Below, one piece after another: positions 15,601-21,015 of a stretch of DNA of 21,015 bases; the first letter of the stretch is position 1, and the number at the start of each line of letters is the position of its first letter. The notes beneath the pieces were generated by a model, which saw nothing but the letters and a program-made list of their open reading frames with translations, had not been told where the DNA came from and made no database searches. The position numbers were made by a program, and so were the translations under genes. The stretch lies in NCBI GenBank assembly GCA_011620845.1, contig WOYJ01000102.1:1-21015 (forward strand). Reading direction: 5' to 3'. The DNA comes from Methanobacteriaceae archaeon. GTDB lineage: Archaea; Methanobacteriota; Methanobacteria; Methanobacteriales; Methanobacteriaceae.

Positions 15601-17787
15601 TGTATCTGAATCGAGTTGGTCTTCTCTTCCTAGGTTCAGGTGCGATACAATGGTGAACAGGTTTTCCAGGATTTCCAGGTCTTCAACATCATTAGTAGAA
15701 AAAAGAAGATGGTTACCCACTTCCCAGTGAATATTACGCCGTTTTTCAGGTGGAATAGCGGATAATGTAGCTTCCTGAACTTTATCGTGAATGAACTGCA
15801 GCTGGTTCTTATTTTCAATTAATAATCCCTGTCCCAGGGCTGGTTTTAGAATTTCATAGGTCTTTACCAGTGGCATTTCCTTGATCAGTGATAATTCTGC
15901 AGGTGAAAAGGTATTTCCCATACATGCACAATACTCCAGGAGATCTATAAGATCTCGTGGTAGTTTTCGAATCTTTGAACTGAAGAGGGAGACCACGGTG
16001 GTGGGCATGCGAGACCTTCGTATTTTCTCCATATCCCATCTCCATTCTCTGTTTTCGTCTAAATAGATGAGATCTTCACCATGGAGGTAGGACAGGCTTT
16101 CACTCACGAAGAGGGGATTTCCTTCACTGAGGGTGCTTATGAAATCTGATAAGGCCTCTGTCTTTTCAAGGGGTGAGTCCAGGATATAAGAAACCATCTC
16201 ATGGGAGTATTCACTTTTTAAAGGTCCTAATCTGATTTCTTGAAGTGTTTGTTGATTTTTTTTAACTTTACGTATGATTTTAGATAAGGGATGGCTGGAA
16301 TCCACTTCATTGTGGCGGTAAGCCCCCAATAAGAAGAGATACGGATGATCCTTATAGTTAGCGAACATGTTCGAGAAAAAGTCGAAGGAGGCTCCGTCAC
16401 ACCATTGCAGGTCATCTATGAAGATGGTCAGGGGGTTTTCCTCACTGGCCAGGCAGGTGAGGAAACTGTCGAAGACGTCATGGAACCTGTTAAGGGATTC
16501 AACAGGGGGTAAGGGGCGGACTTCTGGTTGGGGTCCAACAAGGATTTCCAATTCTGGAATTACATCAGTTAAAACCTTCCCATCTTCACCTACAGCATCC
16601 AGTATCTTTTTCTTCCAACTTTCCAATCTTTTATTGCTTTCGGTTAGGAATGTACGCATCAGGTTTCTAAGTGCTTGAATAAGGGAACTGTAGGGAATAT
16701 TTTTCTGATAAACATCGAATTTTCCTGAGGTGAAATACCCTCTGTTTTCTACAATAGGTTTTTGTAGCTCCTGTATCAGGCGTGTTTTACCAATTCCAGA
16801 TAATCCGGAAATTAAAACTGAGCGAAAGTTTCCTTCTGTGACTTTTCTGTATTCATCAAGGATGATCTTCGCTTCCTGGTCGCGTCCGACCATTTTGGAG
16901 ATGAAATTAACCCTTCGGGTGGTGATATATCTTTCCAGGGGGAAGTCAGTTATGGTGCCGGTTTTTAAATATTCCTCCTGGCACCTGGTTAAATCTGCTA
17001 GAAGTCCTTTACTGCTCTGGTAGCGTTTTTCAGGTTCTTTAAGCATTAATTTTGAAAAGATCTTGCTGAGGGTGAGGGGGATATCTGGATCAAGCTCATG
17101 GACCTTGGGTGCTTCCTGGGCAAGGTGGAAGTGTATCAGTTCCAAGGGGTCCGGGGATGAGAAGGGGAGTTCGCCGGTGAGCATTTCATAGAACACTATT
17201 CCCAGGGAATACAGGTCTGATGAGAAACTCACCTGGTGGTTGATTCGCCCTGTTTGTTCAGGGGATGTGTAGGCAAGGGTTTCTCTTATAAAAGAGCGGT
17301 CATAAATGAAATGGCTTACATCCCTCACATCGATGGCCGTTATGAAGTCTATCAGACGGATGTTGAGTTTATCATCCACCAGTATGTTGTGGGGTTTGAT
17401 ACCTCCGTGGATTATTCCGGTGTCATGGACCTTATCTAAAACACGGGCCAGCCCAATACTCATGGTGAAAAAATCTTTCAGGGAAATCCTGTCATTTTCT
17501 GCCATTATCCTGTTAAGAGATGTCCCATGGAAGTAATTCTGGATTATGTAACAGGTTCCATCCTTACTGTTGAAATTTATAGGCGTGATTACCTCAGAAT
17601 CGTTTAAAACACGGAGTTGTTCAATTTTCTGCGTGATCTGGGTTTTTTTATAGGGGGATAAATAGTTCTCATTTAGAACCTTAAGCACCAGTAGTTGCTG
17701 GGGATTCTCTTTATGATAGGCCTTGTAAACAGTTGCCTGGGGGCTTTCAGCTATCCTTTCAATTATGTTGTAGTTGGGGATTATCAT
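12679..17787 (-). CDS. Giant multidomain sensor histidine kinase (STK-like, AAA ATPase, TPR-like, GAF, HisKA, HATPase)
   Basis: One uninterrupted frame codes for 1702 residues. Order: Ser/Thr-kinase-like domain (about 5-270), AAA ATPase with Walker A GLSGIGKT (328-335) and Walker B IFIDDLQW (455-462), a long helical TPR-like region (about 680-1280), GAF domain (about 1300-1460), a short coiled coil, HisKA with phospho-acceptor H1492 in ASHDLQEP, and HATPase_c with NLVGNAIKYRD, DNGIGI and GTGIGL up to the C-terminus. The architecture is that of the dual Ser/Thr and histidine kinases known from cyanobacteria. Here the kinase-like domain seems dead: HRD is HGG (127-129), DFG is DFI (147-149) and the glycine loop is poor, although K36 and the SPE motif remain. 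No membrane segment is seen, so it senses cytoplasmic signals. No receiver domain or response regulator is nearby. The ATG follows GGTGAGG at a long spacing. Confidence 0.93.
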   Translation of the reverse strand: MIIPNYNIIERIAESPQATVYKAYHKENPQQLLVLKVLNENYLSPYKKTQITQKIEQLRVLNDSEVITPINFNSKDGTCYIIQNYFHGTSLNRIMAENDRISLKDFFTMSIGLARVLDKVHDTGIIHGGIKPHNILVDDKLNIRLIDFITAIDVRDVSHFIYDRSFIRETLAYTSPEQTGRINHQVSFSSDLYSLGIVFYEMLTGELPFSSPDPLELIHFHLAQEAPKVHELDPDIPLTLSKIFSKLMLKEPEKRYQSSKGLLADLTRCQEEYLKTGTITDFPLERYITTRRVNFISKMVGRDQEAKIILDEYRKVTEGNFRSVLISGLSGIGKTRLIQELQKPIVENRGYFTSGKFDVYQKNIPYSSLIQALRNLMRTFLTESNKRLESWKKKILDAVGEDGKVLTDVIPELEILVGPQPEVRPLPPVESLNRFHDVFDSFLTCLASEENPLTIFIDDLQWCDGASFDFFSNMFANYKDHPYLFLLGAYRHNEVDSSHPLSKIIRKVKKNQQTLQEIRLGPLKSEYSHEMVSYILDSPLEKTEALSDFISTLSEGNPLFVSESLSYLHGEDLIYLDENREWRWDMEKIRRSRMPTTVVSLFSSKIRKLPRDLIDLLEYCACMGNTFSPAELSLIKEMPLVKTYEILKPALGQGLLIENKNQLQFIHDKVQEATLSAIPPEKRRNIHWEVGNHLLFSTNDVEDLEILENLFTIVSHLNLGREDQLDSDTAYLLSDINYHAGNKALDSLATEAANEYFNESKKLLPDDCWEDAHYKRTFRIFQKAAKTELMCGNYEKSGKLLNHLLEHAQSDLDKAECLAEQTTSLSSVGNFNKAIETANQGLAYFGKAIPEDPQEADRKRKELMDEIASMDIDVWETILHMPFTQDRKNKIELAFYSELIPDLYMSGLVPQLYLSAAQSTQHCLAGGMDESVIYSFSIMGLQLGEQEEFEAAFKYEDLARELSAKYPDTFGATRGMNGIVWCNMHSRSHPLEIVAYCLKSIQSGKNCGDLYNAGLSYGPLMWNLQVQGVDMSIIEDYANECLEFSQRYHLSFSVGLAEAVQAGWIEPMKKNYVPVPMEEKLSKWEGDNHIASAGSYYVHMGLAHYYLGEHVMAKKYLQGVEHYLSGLTDNVLKRQWYVFQVLNALKLYEKGVDFEDEVELMDEIQPLIDKVETWTELGPLLEPYLAFLHAELERVTGTFKKARSLYMDAIDSAHKQGYTFLEGHLHECLGELLLCYGQCSEEMYFNQAARLYKNCGAERKEFNLLERYPTYFEEDISYPQIEVEEPPLTLPDIDIEYLMKSALAISAEIELEALLKKIMNVVIESSGAQSGYLIMEEEDGLFIHAESHATFKEDVQISKKKLEKAGGICKAIARYVQRTGERLILDNASEEGEFKDNREVQDMKLRSVLCMPVFKQSKMIGILYLENRLANSVFTPEKTELLELLISQAAISLENATLFVKREKTGKKLEKTLEELKRSNKELQQFAYIASHDLQEPLRMISSFLQLLQRRYEGQLDSDADEFIDYAVDGAARMQELINDLLAYSRVNRTTSEFEKVDLEKVLDEVLMYHKLSIKENDVYVTREPLPTVNGDYSQMIQVFQNLVGNAIKYRDEKAPKIHISAEKENNNWLFKVEDNGIGIDPKYFERIFLIFKRLHTNEEYSGTGIGLAITKRIIERHGGDIWVDSQLGKGSKFYFNLPLED

Positions 17788-17945
17788 CTCTAAATTAACC
17801 TCACCAAAACACCGTAATCGAATTTAAAATAGCGAATAATCGGCATTTAGAACTTATAAATTATGTATATTATGTATTCTTTTAACTATAATTTTTTCCT
17901 AAATTGCTTTTTTAATAAATGATGTTAAAAAGTTATTAACAGAAA

Positions 17946-17960
17946 AAAGGTAATTCCTTT
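17946..17960. repeat. Inverted repeat upstream of the toxin-antitoxin-like genes (1)
   Basis: AAAGG and CCTTT flank a five-base centre (TAATT). It is the first of three inverted repeats in the divergent region between the giant kinase gene and the DUF4258-like gene and may be a protein-binding site. Confidence 0.4.
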
Positions 17961-17974
17961 AATGAGAAATATTT

Positions 17975-17989
17975 TACACTTTAAGTGTA
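17975..17989. repeat. Inverted repeat upstream of the toxin-antitoxin-like genes (2)
   Basis: TACACTT and AAGTGTA flank a single T, a perfect 15-base operator-like palindrome about 90 bases before the DUF4258-like gene. Confidence 0.5.
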
Positions 17990-18016
17990 TGTCTTACTTC
18001 AGTTTGAACATGGAAA

Positions 18017-18037
18017 AATATTAATTATATTAATATT
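18017..18037. repeat. Inverted repeat upstream of the toxin-antitoxin-like genes (3)
   Basis: Nine-base arms AATATTAAT and ATTAATATT flank TAT. It is AT-only, so it could also be a promoter element, but the symmetry is perfect. Confidence 0.45.
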
Positions 18038-18078
18038 AGTAATAATAATTATGAATGAAATTCTAATAAAAGGATTTT

Positions 18079-18378
18079 TTGGAAAATTTAGCAAGGGATG
18101 ATATCGATTTAAAATCTCATTCAACTGATAGGATGAAAAAGCGACAAATTAAAGCTAAATGGATTTATCATTGCCTTATAAGTGAAAAACTGTTGGGAAT
18201 ACTAAAACAAAGATCATATAGATTTAGACTTTATTATCCACATCCAGAAAAGCACCATAAATATGATTTAATTATAGTTGTCGATATTTTTCATGATCTG
18301 GCAAAATTTATTATCGTAGTAACCACATATGAAGAAGAGATAGAGCGTAAAGAAGAGATAGAGCGTAGGGTGCGTTGA
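18079..18378 (+). CDS. DUF4258-like small protein, possible toxin component
   Basis: The 99-residue reading starts at a TTG (18079) with AAAAGGA just before it. The core, HSTDRMKKRQI followed later by LIIVVDIFHDLAKFIIVVTTY, matches the DUF4258 pattern: an N-terminal H..R...R segment, then strands ending in a TxY motif. That family is often encoded next to DUF2283 genes or within toxin-antitoxin-like pairs. An alternative N-terminus from the ATG at 18051 (MNEILIKGF) would join this frame if one T were removed from the T6 run at 18075-18080, giving MNEILIKGFLENLARDD; the gene may therefore also carry a one-base shift. The next gene starts one base after its stop, so they form an operon. Activity is not provable from sequence. 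Confidence 0.6.
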   Translation: MENLARDDIDLKSHSTDRMKKRQIKAKWIYHCLISEKLLGILKQRSYRFRLYYPHPEKHHKYDLIIVVDIFHDLAKFIIVVTTYEEEIERKEEIERRVR

Positions 18379-18379
18379 A

Positions 18380-18751
18380 ATGAAAAATCAATTCCAACTA
18401 AGAAAAGATTATCTTGAATCTGATGTTTTTCATGGTTCAGTATTGAGGATGATTACAATTATGGGGAATCCATTGGTATAGGAAATGTGATACTCGACTT
18501 CGATGAAAACTGCATTCCAGTAGCAGTTGAGATATTAGATGCTTCCAAAGCTCTTAATTTAAGTAAAAATTCTTTAAAAAAAAGATTTTAATGTAAAGGT
18601 GGACATTTCCGTAGATGAAGATTTGATTGCTATACATGCTCAATTTGCTTTTCCAGATAAGAAACAAGTATCTGTTGAAAAGGACTTTAAGACAGTGAAT
18701 GATATACATTTACCATCTAGAGAGGTGGGTATGGTTATTGATGGATTTTAA
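18380..18751 (+). pseudogene. DUF2283-family gene with two frameshifts
   Basis: Three frames in succession make one DUF2283-like protein. The first starts at ATG 18380 (MKNQFQLRKDYLESDVF). The second, from about 18445, contains the hallmark GNVILDFDENCIPVAVEILDAS, in which LDFDxxxxxVxxEILDAS is the family signature. The third, after the A8 run at about 18577-18584, runs DFNVKVDISVDEDLIAIHAQF to a TAA at 18749-18751. Both joins need a one-base change. It sits one base after the DUF4258-like gene, the usual arrangement of these two families. It is probably inactive unless the shifts are sequencing errors. A further short in-frame remnant (EFQDIIDLDEIRRPIQEL, 18754-18810) follows and is not assigned. 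Confidence 0.6.
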
Positions 18752-18910
18752 TCGAATTTCAGGATATAATTGATTTGGATGAGATTAGAAGGCCAATTCA
18801 AGAACTTTGATATTAGGATGTATGGATGCTAAATTATTAATTAGATTGATAACTAAATATTCCATATGTCCGTATATTTAATAAATTCTGGATTCAAGGA
18901 GCGAAGAATC

Positions 18911-19189
18911 ATGGATGTAGTTACTGAGGTTGGTAAGATTATAAATATTCCTAAAGAGGAGCTTATAACCAAAGGGATGCTTGCCTACATAGAAAAAGAG
19001 ATCAGATTAACAGAATCAGAATTGGCAGATATACGTGAGAGGTATGATGTAATTACCAAGAGAGAGCTATATAACAGAATAAAGGACAAAGAAATAGAGA
19101 GTCACCCTGCTTGGGAAGATTACATCGTCTGGAAAAACAAGGAAGAGTACATCAACGATCTTAAGGAGAAACTGAACGATATCCGGTGA
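18911..19189 (+). CDS. Antitoxin-like protein (partner of the TumE-like gene)
   Basis: The start is set at ATG 18911, nine bases after AAGGAG, giving 92 residues; the upstream in-frame ATG at 18866 has no such site. The protein is highly charged and predicted helical: MDVVTEVGKIINIPKEEL, then YIEKEIRLTESELADIRERY and SHPAWEDYIVWKNKEEY. I read it as an antitoxin-type partner mainly because a broken TumE-family toxin gene follows directly, and similar small proteins accompany such toxins in methanogens (from memory). It has no frameshift, unlike its neighbours. No DNA-binding fold is certain, although the N-terminal helices could be one. Confidence 0.6.
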   Translation: MDVVTEVGKIINIPKEELITKGMLAYIEKEIRLTESELADIRERYDVITKRELYNRIKDKEIESHPAWEDYIVWKNKEEYINDLKEKLNDIR

Positions 19190-19195
19190 TTCCTT

Positions 19196-19566
19196 GTATT
19201 AACTATATTTAAGCTTATTTCCACTCTGAAGATGAATTTGATGATATCATTACTTCAACCAGATTTATTGGTGGAAAGACTTTTTTTCCTAATAAATTAA
19301 GAATATATTTCTTTGATGAAAGCTTTTTAGATGTCTCGCTTTCTAGTGATGGAGATTATTTGTATCATTGGGAGCATAGAGCTCAAAGGGGCTTGTTACA
19401 TAGATGGGATAACGCTCCTGATCATGGAATTAAACACATTTCCAGACCATTTTCATAATGGTAATGATAAAATTGTTAAGGAAAGTTCATTAAGCCAAAA
19501 CTCAGAGAAGGCTATTAGAATGTACTGAGTTTCATTAGAAATAAATTTAATAACTTTGAAAAATGA
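19196..19566 (+). pseudogene. TumE/DUF6516-family toxin gene, several frameshifts
   Basis: Conserved parts of the TumE toxin family are present but in different frames. From about 19213 one frame reads AYFHSEDEFDDIITSTRF, FFDESFLDVSLSSDGDYLYH and LLHRWDNAPDHGIKH, including the DNAP motif. Near 19433 the frame must change to continue as TFPDHFHNGNDKIVKESS, the TFPxHxH motif. Near 19524 it must change again to give SFIRNKFNNFEK and a TGA at 19564-19566. A stop (TAA at 19210-19212) separates the probable N-terminus as well. With at least three breaks it cannot encode an active toxin as written. It lies a few bases after the intact antitoxin-like gene, so the pair looks like a decayed toxin-antitoxin operon. 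Confidence 0.65.
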
Positions 19567-19606
19567 CAAAAAATTAATTTTAGATGATATTAGGTACTTA
19601 AAATCT

Positions 19607-20650
19607 TCAAACCCGCTCGTAAAGAGTGTTACGCTCTATAGGGACACGGCCTATCTCTTTTATAATTCTACCCATCTCTTCACGGGGTAAATGTTCACCG
19701 TAAGACGCTCCCGCCGCTATGGATATCTTGTCTTCCATCATGGTACCTCCCAGGTCGTTAGCACCGCAACACAGGGCTATCTGCGCCAGTTTAGTGCCTA
19801 ATTTTATCCAGGAAGCCTGAATATTGGGCAATTCCTTGCCGAGGATGATTCGGGCGATGGCATGTATCTTTAAATCGTCCATACCACTGGAAGGAGATAA
19901 TTCGGCACCTAAAACGTTGTTTTGATTTAAAAAAGTCATGGGAACCAGTTCTGTAAACCCATGGGTTTCGCGCTGAATGTCCCGCAGTATCAGGAGATGG
20001 TCGATACGATCCTTCCAGGTTTCTACAGTGCCGTACATAATGGTGGCGGTTGTAGGGATCCCTACTCCATGGGCTTCCTTTATAATCCTCACCCAATCTG
20101 CAGTGGAAACTTTATTGGGACATATCTTGGCCCTGACAGAGTCTACCAGGATTTCCGCCGATGCCCCGGTCAAGGTATCCAACCCGGCCTCTTTAAAATA
20201 GCTTAAAGCATCTATTGTGGATACTCCAGACAACCTGGCAGCATGGAAAACTTCCACTGGGGATAATCCGTGAATTTCAATGTCATAATTAGATTTAATA
20301 GCACCTAAAATATTACAATAATATTCAACAGTCATTTCAGGGGTTACACCACCAAATATGCATATTTCAGCGGCATTTACGTCCACCGCTTCTTTGACAC
20401 TGGAGAGTATTTCTTCCGTGGTCATATGATAACCGATACTGTTTCTGAAAGAGCAGAAACCACATCTGATCATGCACTCGTCTGTGATATCTATGTTCCT
20501 GTTGACCACGAAGGTGACTTCTTCACCCACTATATCCTTACGTAACTGATCTGCTACATCGAATAGCTTGAAAGGGTTCGAATTTACCAGTTTTATGGCG
20601 TCTTCTCTGGTGATCTCTCCTTGAATAGAACGTTCATAAATGTCTTCCAT
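19607..20650 (-). CDS. cofH: 5-amino-6-(D-ribitylamino)uracil--L-tyrosine 4-hydroxyphenyl transferase CofH
   Basis: CofH is the radical SAM half of F0 synthase. It transfers the 4-hydroxybenzyl group of tyrosine onto the flavin precursor 5-amino-6-ribitylaminouracil, and CofG then closes the deazaflavin ring of coenzyme F420, the hydride carrier of methanogenesis. The 347-residue length and motifs fit: FVVNRNIDIT leading into C59-x3-C63-x2-C66 (CMIRCGFCSF), IHGLSPVEVFHAARLSG, TIMYGTVETW, FTELVPMTFL and CGANDLGGTMMEDKIS. In archaea CofG and CofH are separate proteins; cofG is not in this window. The gene is monocistronic as far as can be seen, with GGGGAT before the ATG and a T-rich stretch after the stop. 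Cytoplasmic. Confidence 0.92.
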   Translation of the reverse strand: MEDIYERSIQGEITREDAIKLVNSNPFKLFDVADQLRKDIVGEEVTFVVNRNIDITDECMIRCGFCSFRNSIGYHMTTEEILSSVKEAVDVNAAEICIFGGVTPEMTVEYYCNILGAIKSNYDIEIHGLSPVEVFHAARLSGVSTIDALSYFKEAGLDTLTGASAEILVDSVRAKICPNKVSTADWVRIIKEAHGVGIPTTATIMYGTVETWKDRIDHLLILRDIQRETHGFTELVPMTFLNQNNVLGAELSPSSGMDDLKIHAIARIILGKELPNIQASWIKLGTKLAQIALCCGANDLGGTMMEDKISIAAGASYGEHLPREEMGRIIKEIGRVPIERNTLYERV

Positions 20651-20780
20651 GATGAAATCCCCATCTACTTGCTTAATTTCAATATAAAAAAAATCAAGTA
20701 TTTAAAAGTACTTTATTTCATGGTGGAAGTAGGAACAGATTTTCAAGCAGCTCTGTTAAAACATTAAAAAAAGAGATAAA

Positions 20781-20890
<110 letters not shown>

Positions 20891-21015
20891 GTGGCTTATA
20901 TGACATCAGATTTTATCTAACTTAAAGTTTTCTATGGGGCTTTTAGAAGATTTTCATCTCATAATATATAATTCTTCCAGACTATTTTATACCCTACTGG
21001 ATAATTAAAAATTTA

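Overview
The window looks like a chromosomal stretch of a hydrogenotrophic methanogenic archaeon, most likely of the order Methanobacteriales (Methanobacterium-like). This rests on the gene content: two FmdE-type proteins, the F420 biosynthesis enzyme CofH, the archaeal nitrogen repressor NrpR beside type I glutamine synthetase, and an elongator tRNA-Met split by an archaeal bulge-helix-bulge intron. Promoters show archaeal TATA boxes and start codons are often preceded by GGAGG/GGTGA-type ribosome binding sites. I ran no similarity search; all family names come from reading motifs.

Layout. Positions 1-1315 (+): the end of an FmdE-like gene and a DUF4213/DUF364 metal-chelation gene. Positions 1406-2920 (-): a radical SAM/SPASM-like enzyme preceded by a small protein that begins with a striking FVTNSSSASF motif; this pair is the best candidate for an undescribed system (peptide or protein maturation). 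Positions 3009-3995 (-): an XdhC/CoxI-family gene broken by two compensating one-base shifts. Positions 4182-4739 (+): a second, complete FmdE. FmdE, DUF364, XdhC and FmdE again suggest a theme of metal or molybdopterin handling. Positions 4799-5410 (-): a SAM methyltransferase. Positions 5552-6599 (+): remnants of secreted or surface proteins. Positions 6683-7174 (+): TrmO.

Positions 7253-10570 (-) form a nitrogen-control block. glnA has a GGAA-N6-TTCC NrpR operator just downstream of its TATA box and a strong terminator, and is followed by the gene for NrpR, which would read that operator. Positions 10570-12612 (-) encode a membrane-anchored alkaline-phosphatase-fold protein. Positions 12679-17787 (-) encode a 1702-residue cytoplasmic sensor histidine kinase with an N-terminal Ser/Thr-kinase-like domain that appears catalytically dead, an AAA ATPase, a TPR-like middle, GAF, HisKA and HATPase domains.

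Positions 17790-19566 (+) are an eroded island of toxin-antitoxin-like modules: a DUF4258-like gene, a frameshifted DUF2283 gene, an intact antitoxin-like gene and a multiply broken TumE-like toxin, preceded by three inverted repeats. Positions 19607-20650 (-) encode CofH, and 20781-20890 (-) is the intron-containing tRNA-Met.

Gene disruptions are concentrated in the accessory genes (xdhC, surface protein, toxin-antitoxin genes), while about 12 kb of core and regulatory genes, including one 5.1 kb frame, read through without any break. This points to genuine gene decay more than to a uniform sequencing-error rate, although several breaks do sit in homopolymer runs.
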